Part shown: positions 42,629-54,028 of the stretch, piece after piece | How positions within the stretch are numbered: position 1 is the stretch's first letter | Layout: each line of letters opens with the position of its first letter | Assembly (NCBI GenBank): GCA_031772625.1 | Contig: CM062813.1 | Location: 689,698,420 to 689,762,419, forward strand | Length of the DNA: 64,000 nucleotides | Direction: 5' to 3' | DNA from: Pinus tabuliformis | Lineage: Eukaryota > Streptophyta > Pinopsida > Pinales > Pinaceae | The notes under the pieces: generated by a model | Seen by the model: only the letters and a program-made list of their open reading frames with translations | Databases searched by the model: none | What the model was told of the DNA's origin: nothing | Made by a program: the position numbers and the translations under genes

Positions 42629-43605
42629 ACTCTTAACATGTTTCACCGTCCGCGCCTTTGAATTCTGCTAACTGATGGCTTGCACTTGGTATGAAGCAAT
42701 TTCTTTATGCATATACTTTGTTCACTCGTGTTTATGTTTCCTACTCATACCCTATCAGTTATTGAGCTCTATTCGCATTAGCAGAGTTTAACTGTTAAAC
42801 TTTTCTCAGGCTCCACATAGACGTCGAGGAGAAAGATGGTTGGACTCGAGGAGTATTTTTTATTGCTAGTTACGACAGTGTTCGACAACATGCAATAGCC
42901 AAATTGTACGTGGTGTAGAAAGGTGAAGTGTGAGAGGGAATATTATTGGAGTTGTTTATGGAGGCGGAGGAATTGTCCGTTAAAAGTAGTTGGAATTTGG
43001 GTAAAAAATTTCAATTTTTTTATAGAGACAGTGTTTGAATCATGCTTTTGATGATGGAAATGAATTCAACACCATCAAAAACCTCTAAACTACCTAACTC
43101 TGAACCACCTAAAATTATAAAGTTTGACAATTTTTACTTAGATTCACAAAATTCTCTACAATTTTTTTTTCAAAATATGACCAAAATTTTATCACTTTCA
43201 AGAAAAAAAAGATCTATGTGGCATCCCAACAAACATCCAAAACACACACCATGGAAAGAGTCAACATCAAAACGACGATGCAATGAACGATCCTTGAGCG
43301 CGAAAACAGATCGTACAACGATGATGTCGTGCCTCGACCTTTAAAGCCTTGGTGGTGGCGGGCTGACGTCACCACCCAATAATTTGAAATAATAAAGTAT
43401 ACATCAGAAAACATAAAAATATATATGTGCAGAGGGGAAATTTCTCTATGTATGAGCAAAAGTAATGCTCTGGCACCGTCGGGCAGTGACATAGCAAAAA
43501 AATGCCCTATAATAGAACAATAGTTATTAATTCTACAATCTAATGATTTGAGGTGTAAATCACATAAATACATATTTAAAAGAATACATTTATCCTTCGT
43601 ATATG

Positions 43606-43648
<43 letters not shown>

Positions 43649-46355
43649 TAATCTAATATATATAGATATAAATAAATAAATAAAATGTAAATTAGAGTTT
43701 ATTTTGGGTGGTTGGGTAAAATGATTTTTATTTCTTTCATCTTAGTTCAATTTCTTCTAATTGATATGATGATAGAAAATATTATTGTTTGTTGCAGTAT
43801 TGACCTTCATTCTTGCCCTTAAACCTAGAGAGAATATTTCTCTTAAAAAAATATGTATATATAAATAATGATACAAAGATTCACTAAAATTCTCCTGCAT
43901 TCATAGGACGTGTACCCTGCTCACTCCCCTGCTTGTCCAATTCGGAAATAAAAGACCAAGAGATATTGTCTCCAAGTAGTTTCTTCACCTAGTCATTCTC
44001 CTCAAGGCTCCCTCCTCTCCCTTCGACTCCAACTTTGCGACGATGAACTTCTGCCACCCAATGTTGAACCACGACATAGGCAGGGGATGACGCTCTCGCA
44101 AAGGCAGAGGTTATGGACGTCCCTCCACCACCTTTGATGAAGCCTTTGTTGTAACCATTTTTTACTATGGAATTCAAGCTCCCATAAGAAGAGGTCCTCG
44201 CTCTGGAGGAGGAAGAGACTTGCATAGGTCATCCAACAATCTAGGCACTTCGAAACCTCTTTGCTCACCAGCTCAAGGAGAGAGCTTAGGAGAAAGCAAA
44301 AGCCATTTGATGTATAACAGAGCTTTATGCCTTCCATAACCACTCTTCCCCCCTTAAGCGCCTAACTAGCGATATCAAAATTGAATTTCCCCCCAACATT
44401 CTATCCCCCTCCTCTCCCACTCTCACCCTCGCGCTCCCCTCCAGTGGGCTCTTTTTCTCTGCATGTCACCAGTGGTCCAATGGCCCCTCCCCCGCCTTCA
44501 CATATCCCCGTCCCTCCGGTTGTTGATGCTCCCCTCCCTTCACCTCCCCTTCCCAGTCCCTATGGTTGTTACATCTTGGAGGAAACTACCGCGAACTCTG
44601 ACATCGTGTAGGCCCACAACAACACTCAACTTCAGGGTGGTTCCAACATGGCTTTAATGAAGCTTCAACGTGACAAGTGCTAATCTCCCAAGTACCATGG
44701 TGACCAAGTTGGTAAACTTTAGTTTGGCTTGGTTCATTGATGACTATCACACAGTTGCAATTTTTTAGTTTGGTTTGTGAGCATTCGACGCAGAGTCACT
44801 AGGCTCATTATTGTATTTTTGGTTCCTCACCAATTTTTGTTCACATATATGCAACATAAGCCACTAGGCTTCTTGTTTTAAATTTTGATTACTGTCAGGC
44901 CATGTGAAAAAGTCAACCTTTTCAACAAATTGGGCTCTAATTTCCCCTTCTCGAGACATAGGTTTTTCACTTTTCTCTATGGTTTCTTCGCCCAAAGGCA
45001 GAAGCAGTTCTCATGGATGTAAACTATGTATTTTTTTGTCATGTTAACATAATGTAAATATACTTGCTTAAAAGAAAATACCAAGTTTCACTAAATATAA
45101 AACAACTAATTATTAACTCTATAATCCAAATTACATCAATACATACAAATTTATCATTTATGTCATTATACTTTTTTGACCAAATACCTTATATTTTAAC
45201 TTTGGCCAAATCAATTAAAAAAAACTCACTTAAACCCTGCGCTTAGATGTATTTTGAGAGTGCCTTGGACTCCTCATCGTCATGGGCCATTGACAACGGA
45301 CCAAAATGAAAAGATGAATATTAACAAGGGCTACATAATAGCTAGTACCTACCGCTTAGCTTAAATATAGTTTAAATAAACTAAAAGAATAACAAAGACA
45401 AAAAATTCATCACAAAAATAAAACCACTAATAAAATGTTGTGTTGTGGAATGCCATCACCAAAAATTGAGAAATATGATTAACCAATATTATTTATATTA
45501 ACATAAATACACTTTCATATATATATATTTTAATATAATAATAAATTATTTTAAATTGAATATATGGAGAAAAACCTATAATCCATGAAAATTGAAATAA
45601 TAGAAAAAATGAAAAAAAATCAAAATAAAAAAGTTAAATAAAAAGGAAATAAATTTAAAAACCAAAAAATAGTAATTAACATAAATTGAAGTTGCTAAAG
45701 AGCCCATAATAAGATCTCAACCAATCACTTTACAAATAAATAAATTTAAATAATAACAAAAAATAACAAAAAATGAATTTGTAATGTTAAACTGTGGATA
45801 AGCGGCATAAGTTTTTGGTCAAAGACAAATTAATATGCAAATCAAAACAAAACTGAATACATACGACAAGTATAATAATATTAGCATGTAAACCACACAA
45901 TTACAAGGATTCAAAAACGCATATCCATTTTGGATGTTATTTGTGGGTTCAATGGTTATGATGTGTGCACCTCACCCAAAAGAACCAGAGGAACATTTTC
46001 TACAAGTTCCAAAACTTGTGGAACCTAATAAATGGTTGGAATGAGTTCCTTTTTACAACAATTTAATATGTTGCAGTGGTTTTTAGAGGTATTTTGGATA
46101 AATTTTCCAGTTCGGAAAAAATAGGACATATTTTTCAGTTTGACTTATTTAAAATTTGATAAGAATTTGTTAGAATTATAAATGTAAATTGTGAATTCTT
46201 TATATTTTAAGTGTTTTAGGAGTTTTTTCGAAATGTTAAATCTATATATAATAATCAAAAACTGATTTTAAATCACAAAAATCAAAATTTAAACTAAAAA
46301 AATTCTCTAAATTTCAATCTAAAACTCCAAAACTTATAATAATTAAACAACACAA
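42629..46355. other. AT-rich region with no supported gene
   Basis: A (TA)n tract lies at about 43608-43640. A minus-strand stretch at about 43895-44225 stays open apart from one TAG (43989-43991) and encodes a Ser/Arg/Gly-rich start followed by VKKLLGDNISWSFISELDK; it could be a decayed gene piece of unknown type. A C-rich stretch at 44380-44570 gives Pro-rich chance frames. The rest is AT-rich without structure I can name. Confidence 0.35.
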
Positions 46356-46491
46356 TTTAATATTCCATTCTTACTCCTATATATTTTTTTATTCATACTT
46401 CAATTTGCAGATTGGGATTTCTTACATGATACTCAATTCGAGGCTTTCAATTTTCACTTATGAAATTGAATGGATTTATTACGTGTTTCAG
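46356..46491. repeat. 136 bp tandem duplication, first copy
   Basis: It starts TTTAATATTCCATTC and ends ACGTGTTTC. A second copy begins at 46492, is interrupted by Copia F after ATTCATACTTC, and resumes at 53494-53588. Confidence 0.9.
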
Positions 46492-46537
46492 TTTAATATT
46501 CCATTCTTACTCTTATCTATTTTGTGATTCATACTTC

Positions 46538-46708
46538 TGATAAGAAGTCTGGAGAATTCCATTGATTCAAATGTTGGAATCTATGCATTAATTCATTCAA
46601 TGAAGGTTACATTTATACTTGAAAAATATAACTGAAAGAGTTATAACTAGAAATACCTAATTTATAACTAAATCCCTAACTATACAGAAATCCCAAAGGA
46701 TTACAACA
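46538..46708 (-). repeat. 3' LTR of Copia F
   Basis: It runs from TGATAAGAAGTCTGG to GGATTACAACA and is the direct repeat of 53323-53493. Confidence 0.93.
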
Positions 46709-46729
46709 TTTCCCCCCTTAATCTGAAGG

Positions 46730-47974
46730 GACATCTGACATACCAAGTAAAGATCTAAATTTATCGAACTTTTCACACCCCAATGCTTTAGTAAAGATAT
46801 CTGCAATTTGTTCTGATGTTGGACAATGTGTCAGATGAATTGTTTTGGCCTCTACATGATGTCAAATCAAATGATACTTGGTGTTGATATGTTTGATTCG
46901 ATCATGAAACTTTGGATTCTTTGCCAATTGAATTGCAGAAGAGTTGTCAACAAATAAAGGGGTTGAAGCTTTTTGTTTCCCCTGCAAATCTTCAAGTATT
47001 TTTCGAAGACAACTGATTTCCTTAGTGGCTTGAGTTACTGCAACATATTCAGCTTCGGTGGTAGAATCAGCAGGAACAGATTGCTTGCGTGATCTCCAAC
47101 TGATGGTTGTTGATCCAAGATTCATCAAATAGCCAGAAGTAGAGACTTCATTCTCTTTATCTCCATCAAAATCAGAATCTGAATAACCAGCAAGATGGAA
47201 GTCTAAAACTTTGGTATATTTGATGCTGTAAGTTTGGGTTCCTTTTAAATATTTTAGTACTCTTTTTGTTGCTACCCAATGCCCCTCACAAGGATGATGC
47301 ATAAATCTGGAAATTATTCCTACAACAAATGTTATATCAGGATGAGTAATAGATAAATAAATCAAACTTCCAACAAGTTGCCTATACTTTGTTGGATCTT
47401 CAAATGATTTTCCTTCTTTTGAAGTAAGTTTCAAATTCTGCTCCATTGGTGTAGCAACAGGATTACAATCCATCATACTATATCTGTTCAATAACTTACC
47501 AACATACTTCTTCTGAGAGATGAAAATATGTTGTGGTTTTTGATCAACTTCAATTCCAAGATAATAATGAAGTAAAACTAAATCTATCATATCAAAAACC
47601 TTTTTCAATTCCTTCTTAATAGATGATATATATTCATCATTGTTTCTTGTGATCATCAAATCATCAACATATACAACTAGATATACAACTAATCTTCCAA
47701 CTTTCTTAACGAAAAGAGTTGCATCATCTAGGTCAAAATGTTTATAATTTAACTTTAGAAGATGTTCAGTTAGTTTCTCATACCATACTCGTGACGCTTG
47801 TTTCAAGCCATACAAAGACTTCATTAGTTTGCAAACCTTTTGTTCTTTCCCTTTAATGGAAAAACCTTCTGGTTGAAACATGTAAACATCTTCTTTCAAA
47901 TATCCATTTAAAAAAGCAGTTTTGACATCCATATGATGAATTTTCCATTCTTTTTGAGCTGCAATAGCAAACAA
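46730..47974 (-). pseudogene. Copia F reverse transcriptase and RNase H, nearly open
   Basis: A 370-codon open piece is the best-preserved pol segment in the window. It has HHMDVKTAFLNGYLKEDVYM, YGLKQASRVWYEKL, the catalytic YVDD in VVYVDDLMITRN, YLGIEVDQ, then SRFMHHPCEGHW, YSDSDFDGDKENEVSTSGY and the RNase H acidic motifs SRKQSVPADSTTEAEYVA and FVDNSSAI. A TGA replaces Arg after KYHLI (46862-46864), and the frame continues with THCPTSEQIADIFTKAL to the true end near 46730. The upstream RT start (KARLLAK) is separated by stops near 48050 and 48115. Confidence 0.92.
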
Positions 47975-48115
47975 ATATCTAATAGTGCCCCATTTAGTTG
48001 TAGGAGCAAATGTCTCTGTATAGTCAATACCCTCTTTCTGTGCATATCATTTCGCTAAAAGTCTTGCCTTGTGTTTGTCTAGTGAACCATCAGCTTTATA
48101 CTTAGTTTTATAAAT

Positions 48116-49425
48116 TCATTTGCAACCAATAAGTTGGATTCCAACAGGAGGATCCATCAGCCTCCATGTGCCATTTTTTATGAGAACATCATATTCCTTT
48201 TGCATTGCATCTTTCCACTGATCATAACTAGTAGCTTTTTCAAAACAAGTAGGTTCACAATCCACATAAAAGTTAAATTCACAATGAGAATAGTTACCTG
48301 AGGAACTTCCAGTCTTAAACTCATCATATTTCTTCGGAAATGTTCGAATACGAGATGATCTTTGCAAAGGTTGTGTAGGAAGTTCCTCATCTTCTTCATT
48401 TGTCTCGATTCTTTCCATTTTTGTCCCTGTCAACTCTATTTCCGTTTCTCTCCCTGTCATGTCTGTAGAAACACTTGCATCAACCAATTTCTCATCAATA
48501 ATAGAATTATCATCATTGAGAGAAGGAAACTCCACAGACTGATCTAATATAGGTATCCCCCCTTTAGGATGTGGAAGTATATTATCTGATTCATAATAAA
48601 ACTCTTGAGGCACAAACTTTTCTATCTGATTAAGTTTTCTATTAATAGTGAGGGAATCTTTATCAGATTCAAGAAAAATTACATCTCTTGACAAAATAAA
48701 TTTCTTTTTCTCTTCATCATATAATCGGTATGCCTTAGAAGTCATAGAATACCCTAAAAAAATACATTTTCTACTTCATTCACTCAACTTAGTCCTCTGT
48801 TGTTTAGGAATCAAAGCATAACATTGAGAACTGAAAACTATGAAATGTTTAACAGCAGGAAGACAATTATACCACATTTCATATGGAGTTTTGTTGTTAA
48901 TGATAGAGGATGGGCACCGATTTCTAATATATGCTGCGTAGAGCGCTGCTTCTCCCCAAAACATCAATTTTACATTCTTAAAAAACATCATTGACCTTAC
49001 CATATTAAGCAATGTTCTGTTCATTCGTTCTACAACACAGTTTTGTTGTGGATTATATGGTATTGTGGTATGGTGTTTGATGCTATTCTCTTGCAAATAT
49101 TTTCAAAGACATGTGAAATATATTCTCCTCCATTATCAGTTCTTATAGTACCAATATTTAGTTGAGCTTCATTTGTAATCAAAAGATGAAATTTTATAAA
49201 CACATAAAAAATTTGTGATTTTTCCTTAAGCATATAAACCCAACACATCCTTGAATAATCATCAATAAAAGTCAGTATGTATTTATTGCCATTTGCAGTT
49301 GGTACAGGCATAGGCCCACATAAATCAGAGTATATGAGACTTAATTTTCTTGTAGCTTGAGAAGTAGAATTCTGAAAAGATGGTTTGTGATGCTTTCCCA
49401 ATATACACGCATTACATGGGGTCAA
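48116..49425 (-). pseudogene. Copia F integrase and linker, frameshifted
   Basis: The zinc-type CNACILGKHH segment, LIYSDLCGPM (first Asp) and IRTDNGGEYI (second Asp) lie in 49030-49425. After a frameshift near 49060-49090 the core continues with YNPQQNCVVERMN (Glu), FWGEAALYAAYIRNR and VKHFIVFSSQCYALIP. The acidic linker at 48116-48745 includes AYRLYDEEKKKFILSRDVIF and RSSRIRTFPKKYDEF. All three catalytic residues are present, but two breaks prevent a continuous protein. Confidence 0.9.
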
Positions 49426-49458
49426 TTTTCTGGGAATTGTTGGAAGTCCTTTAATCCC

Positions 49459-49940
49459 CTACTGTCTCATAATTCTAATACTTTCATAATTAATATGACC
49501 AAAGCGTGCATGCCACAATAAAGAAGATGACAAAGTATCATTTTGTTGAACCAAATAATTAGTGTTCAATGTAATAGACGACACACCTTTCAATTTCAAC
49601 AATTTATCTTCTTCTACACCAGTCATTATAGTTTTATTGTCGGCTGCTCTTCGAATTTCCACTTTACCATCAAATATGTGGATGGAATGTCCCCGTTGTC
49701 TTATTTGTACAAGAGATAATAAATTTCTTTGGAACTGAGGAATGTAAAGAACATCATTCAAAGTATAATAAGAAAGTCTAGGAATTTTTAACTGAATAGA
49801 ACCAATCCACGATGGTTTGATTTGAGACTTATCAGCAAAATACATTATTCCATCAATATTATCATTGAATTGTTCAAACAAATCTCTTCTAAAGGTCATA
49901 TGATAAGTGGAACATGTGTCTAAAATCCAATTGTCATTCC
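49459..49940 (-). pseudogene. Copia F protease and pre-integrase
   Basis: The protease motif reads WILDTCSTYHMT (about 49905-49942), the D-T-x-[SC] variant found in one Copia group rather than DSGA. YTLNDVLYIPQFQRNLLSL and LLWHARFGHINYESI follow, the usual pre-integrase landmarks. The frame is largely open here. Confidence 0.85.
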
Positions 49941-50094
49941 ATGAAGAAAAAGAGGTACTAAATATATCTTCTATATGAAAATTACAATGAATAACAACAT
50001 AATGTGCTTTCTCAGAAGACTGTCCTTTTTCTGGAATTAGATGATCTTTCTTTTCAAGAATTTATTCTCTTCTTTCATTAATTTTCTCCCAGGG

Positions 50095-51510
50095 AATTCT
50101 ACAATTTGCAGCTTTATGTCTAATTTTACCACATCTAAAGCATTTTACAATTGTTTTATCAGGAAAATTTCTTTGTTTATCATTCTGCTATCTATCTCCC
50201 TGAATATTTCTTCCCCCTAGCTCTATAATTCTTCCTACCTCGACCTCTATTACCCTTAGTATTTCTGTTAGATTCTTCTTGAGGTTTTTGATCTTTTTGT
50301 GCAAGACATAGGGTTTCAATATTAGAATTATGTGATGTTTCTTTCTTGCCAAAAGCCTTCTCTCTTTCTGCAATTTTCCCTACTAATTTATCAAAATCTA
50401 AATCTTTCAACTACCCACTAGCTTGGAGAGATTCCAAGTAGTGTGAATAACTAGGGTAAAGAGCTTTTATAAAGGCAATGAGTTGCAGATCAAATTTAAC
50501 TCCAGTAGATTCAATTTCATGATTGATGGCTTTAATTTCAGAAGCAAGTTTTAGAGGATCATTATCTTTCATTTCCAAATTAAATAACTTCAACAATAGC
50601 TGAATTATCTCCAATTCAAAATGTGAATCATAAAGCTCTTTTAGTTTTTTTATGGCATCATATGCTGTTTTATTCTGAGCAGTGTATCTTCTTACCTCGT
50701 CTGAGACTGAAATGGAAATTAAGGCATAGGCCTTTTTATCCTTACTTTTCCAGATTGCTAACTGTTTCTCATAGTTGGGTTGATCTAGTGAATTCTCTTC
50801 TTTTCCTTCACAGATTCCTGTTAGAAAATTATATATTACAAAGCAATGGAACACATAAAATATTGTAGAAATATAAACACAGAAAACGCATAAAACAAGT
50901 GAGACACAAATATACATGGTTCACCCAGTTTGGGCTACGTCCATGGAGAAACAGCTAGTCCTTCTTTTTATATTATCCAACAAACTGAAGAGATACAATG
51001 TACAACAGATCCGCTGTAATTCCCTCTTCGCTCTCAATCTCCTCTCTCTTCCTCACTAAGAATATGATATATATAGACGCAATACAATTCCCTCATATAT
51101 AGCGAGGGGTTACCTTCTAAGGCAAAAAACCCTAAATTAAACATAACTTCTACTGTCAGATCTCCGCCTAATGAACGACCCAGATTGACTACGAAATTAC
51201 AACATTTTTCAAGGCAATTTTACATCTATTCTTAACTTCGGGGGCGTTGCCCCCGGACCCCCCGCCAGTGAGGGGGGCTCCCAAAGGTTGCAGGCCCCCC
51301 CCCCCCTAGATCCCCCCCACAGCGAATATTTTACGGGCGGCGTTGTCGCCCCATACCTTTGAATACAGAAGATAATCAGGCTCCACGCCCAACAATTTCA
51401 TCCCACAGAACATTAAAAATAAGTGTATTTTTAGCCTTCCTAAACCATTCTTGGTAATTTTCCTTTCCGAATAGAACAATCCCAATTAAAGATACCAAAG
51501 TGTTCATCTT
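50095..51510 (-). pseudogene. Copia F gag and zinc knuckle, split by a solo LTR
   Basis: The ATG near 51510 (minus strand) opens MNTLVSLIGIVLFGKENYQE, and coding runs to WDGICEGKEENSLDQPNYEK across the insertion at 50819-51394. WKSKDKKAYALISISVSDEV, LYDSHFELEIIQLLLKLFNL and ALYPSYSHYLESLQASG follow. A TAG after LQASG (50411-50413) is followed by LKDLDFDKLVGKIAEREKAF. The knuckle CFRCGKIRHKAANC (CX2CX4HX4C) lies near 50100-50143. This is the packaging protein of the element. Confidence 0.88.
50819..51394 (-). mobile_element. Solo LTR of another Copia element, inserted in gag of F
   Basis: It starts TGTTAGAAAATTATA and ends CACGCCCAACA. The target duplication is ATTCC (50814-50818) and ATTTC (51395-51399). 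The gag reading continues across it. The GC-rich block at 51238-51320 (GGGGGCGTTGCCCCCGGACC) resembles in style the block in the LTRs of element B, and both LTRs end CCCAACA. No internal sequence remains, so the rest was lost by LTR-LTR recombination. Confidence 0.88.
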
Positions 51511-51769
51511 TTTTTTTTTTGGCAGATAATGACATAATTCTTAAAAAAAATTGTTATGATTATAGGAACAAAATTCTTTAAAATTTTTTTGTTTCAACCA
51601 TTACAGAATAAATTTTCTTTTAACTTATTAACCGGAGAACCCACAGTAATAACCATTTTCATCAACGTTTCAAATCCCAACAGGATCCATCATTAGGACA
51701 TTCTTGAATGATGATAGTAGAAGAGCTTGAGGGTATTAAATAGTTTTTAATAGTTTGAAGTGGGAAGAT

Positions 51770-52260
51770 TAAATGAATGTCCGCTATTTTAATCATTTTT
51801 ATTTATTTATTTTATTTTATTATTATTATTATGTTTATTTATTTATTTATTTATTTTTTTAAAGAATTTTACTTTAATTAATTTTAATAATAATATTATT
51901 AATGTGAATGTATTAATAATGATTAATAATTAATAACTAATAAATAATGATATTTAATGAATAAAAATTAATAATAATATTACTGTTAATGTATTATTAA
52001 TAATTGATAATTAATTTTAATGTATTAATAATAATTGATAATTAATAATTAATAAACAATAATAGTATTAATGTTAATGTTTTTAATAATAATTGATATT
52101 AATAATAATTGATAATTAATAACTAATAATAAATGATTAATGTTAATAATTGATAATTAATAACTAATAATTAATAATAATATGAATTATTATTAATACA
52201 TTAACATTCATTATCAATTATTATTAATACATTAACATTAATTATCAATTATTATAAATT
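51770..52260. repeat. AT-only low-complexity block with inverted segments
   Basis: The block is built from TTAATAATTGATAATTAATA-like units. Units read in one direction before about 52160 (ATGTATTAATAATAATTGAT) and in the opposite direction after it (ATCAATTATTATTAATACAT), so the whole can fold back. It lies in the leader of Copia F. Confidence 0.7.
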
Positions 52261-52487
52261 TCCTTTTTTTAAAAATATTTTCTGTATTAACTTACAGATT
52301 CAATATAGCCACGGATATATCCGCTCCAAGGCAATGTATGGTGGTCTTAAAAAAACTATTAACAACCAAATGGTTGTATATTAAAAACAGCGAGAGCAGA
52401 GTCTCCACCAATATTAAAAAAAACTACCAAAGTAGAGCCTCCACCAAGCACACCTTTACCAACGCTGCTGACTCCACCAATGTTGTT

Positions 52488-53161
52488 TTTTCAGAGGGAA
52501 AAACAGAATATATTATATCATTTGTGGGCTGCTATCGAGCCCAGCCTGTACATAGCCAGCCAAAAACGCCATTGATCACAGCATATTTAGATGATACTGG
52601 AGCGTATAAGACAGTCCATGATATGTGAAAAATAAAATGATGTAGCATATATGCGCAGCTGACTGTTGTTCCATAACATAGAAGAATGTGAACTGTAAAA
52701 AACAACCATTCAGCGGAAAACATGTGGAGGGAGAGCAAAAGCATACATGGCAATGACGATAATAAAAGGGACAAATCCCAAAACTGCTGGTGAAGATGAT
52801 AAAGCAGGAAAAAATGACAGCAGCCAGCAAAATCAAGTCGGTGGAGCCAAAGAGCCGAGGATTGTAGGGATAATGGAGGCAAGCGGCCGCTCACATTCTT
52901 GAAAGATGCGGCAGTTCCTCCACTTCCATGTTTGCCAGCATGTGAAGATGAAGAGAGCCTGCCAGTCTGGGCGTTGAGAGCCCCACCATACGAAGGCCTC
53001 CTGAACCGAAGAGAAATGCATGTGCGGGAAGCCGTAGAGTAGGGATAGATCAAACCAGATGGCCGAGGAGGCCGGGCAACAAAAGAACATGTGGAAATTT
53101 GTCTCCAGCTCCGTGAGACAAAGTTGACACCTGCCTGGACCTGTCCACCCCTTCTTTTGCA
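52488..53161 (-). mobile_element. 5'-truncated LINE in the leader of Copia F
   Basis: It is bracketed by ACTCCACCAATGTTGTT at 52471-52487 and 53162-53178 (17 bp). The minus strand encodes the zinc-binding end of a LINE RT: KKGWTGPGRCQLCLTELETN, HMFFCCPASSAIW and WQTWKWRNCRIFQ, up to a stop at 52833. A ~340 bp 3' untranslated part and a very short A-tail follow. The 5' break falls just before KKGWTGP. A standard truncated LINE insertion. Confidence 0.92.
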
Positions 53162-53309
53162 ACTCCACCAATGTTGTTGCGCACACTACCAGGTCACGCC
53201 TCTACCAACTTTGCTGACAGTTAAGTATTCAGGTCAGCAAGCACATATTCTTTGTTGGTTTACAACAATGGAGGATCTAGGCGTTCTGGTTCAACAGAGT
53301 TCGATCTAG

Positions 53310-53321
53310 GTTCTGATACCA
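53310..53321 (-). other. Primer-binding site of Copia F (tRNA-iMet type)
   Basis: The minus strand reads TGGTATCAGAAC one base after the LTR end, a near-perfect initiator Met site. Confidence 0.88.
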
Positions 53322-53322
53322 C

Positions 53323-53493
53323 TGATAAGAAGTCTGGAGAACTCAATTGATTCAAATGCTGGAATCTATGCATTAATTCATTCAATGAAGGTTACATTTA
53401 TACTTGAAAAATATAACTGAAACAATTATAACTAAAAATACCTAATTTATAACTAAATCTCTAACTATATAGAAATCCCGAAGGATTACAACA
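53323..53493 (-). repeat. 5' LTR of Copia F
   Basis: Direct repeat of 46538-46708; the short length is typical of small-LTR Copia families. Confidence 0.93.
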
Positions 53494-53588
53494 ACTTTAA
53501 TTTGCAGATTGGGATTTCTTACATGATACTCAATTCGAGGGCTTTCAATTTTTCACTTATGAAATTGAATGGATTTATTACGTGTTTC
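53494..53588. repeat. 136 bp tandem duplication, remainder of the second copy
   Basis: It begins with the target duplication ACTTT, then AATTTGCAGATTGGG, and ends ACGTGTTTC, matching 46397-46491. Confidence 0.9.
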
Positions 53589-54028
53589 TTGTCTTGTTAG
53601 TTGTAGGCTGACTGGAAACCATCTTTTTGAATGCAATGCTCTGTTATTTTAGCTTGTTTTACATTTTTTTCAAATCAATTCTTTTCCCTTCTAATCCACA
53701 TTACTATCAACTCCAATTCTAGGTCGACCAAGGCTTGTCATTAGTTAGCTATCAAGTGCAATAACCTCGCCATACCATTGTTTCTGTGTCGCCATACTCC
53801 ATGAAGTATCAGTGACTTGAATTCACATTTTATTTTCAAAAAAAAAAATAACGTTTCTGTTACTGGAAGTAAGAGAAATACATTGTTACTCGGATGTGGG
53901 GATCCCTTTTACACAATACATTTGTGTTCTACAGGGCTTTCCCTGTGTTACATAAAGCAGAGAATCTGTATTTTCAATGTGTGTTTATATCCGTTATGAA
54001 GAGAGAATAAATCAACAACCTTGCATGA
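53589..54028. other. No gene recognised
   Basis: An A-run occurs at about 53838-53848 on the plus strand. Nothing else is supported. Confidence 0.4.

Larger units (their letters stand above)
46538..53493 (-). mobile_element. Copia LTR retrotransposon F with two nested insertions
   Basis: The LTRs are only 171 bp (46538-46708 and 53323-53493). The target duplication is ACTTC (46533-46537) and ACTTT (53494-53498), supported by the uninterrupted copy at 46356-46491. The primer site is at 53310-53321 and the polypurine tract (AAGGGGGGAAA, minus strand) at 46709-46722. The interior on the minus strand has gag, zinc knuckle, protease, integrase, RT and RNase H. A solo LTR (50819-51394) splits gag, and a LINE fragment (52488-53161) lies in the leader. 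The LTRs differ at about 9 of 171 positions. Confidence 0.94.

Noticed and set aside
44381..44657. Pro-rich plus-strand frames
   Set aside because: Composition effect of a C-rich stretch; no family and no flanking support.
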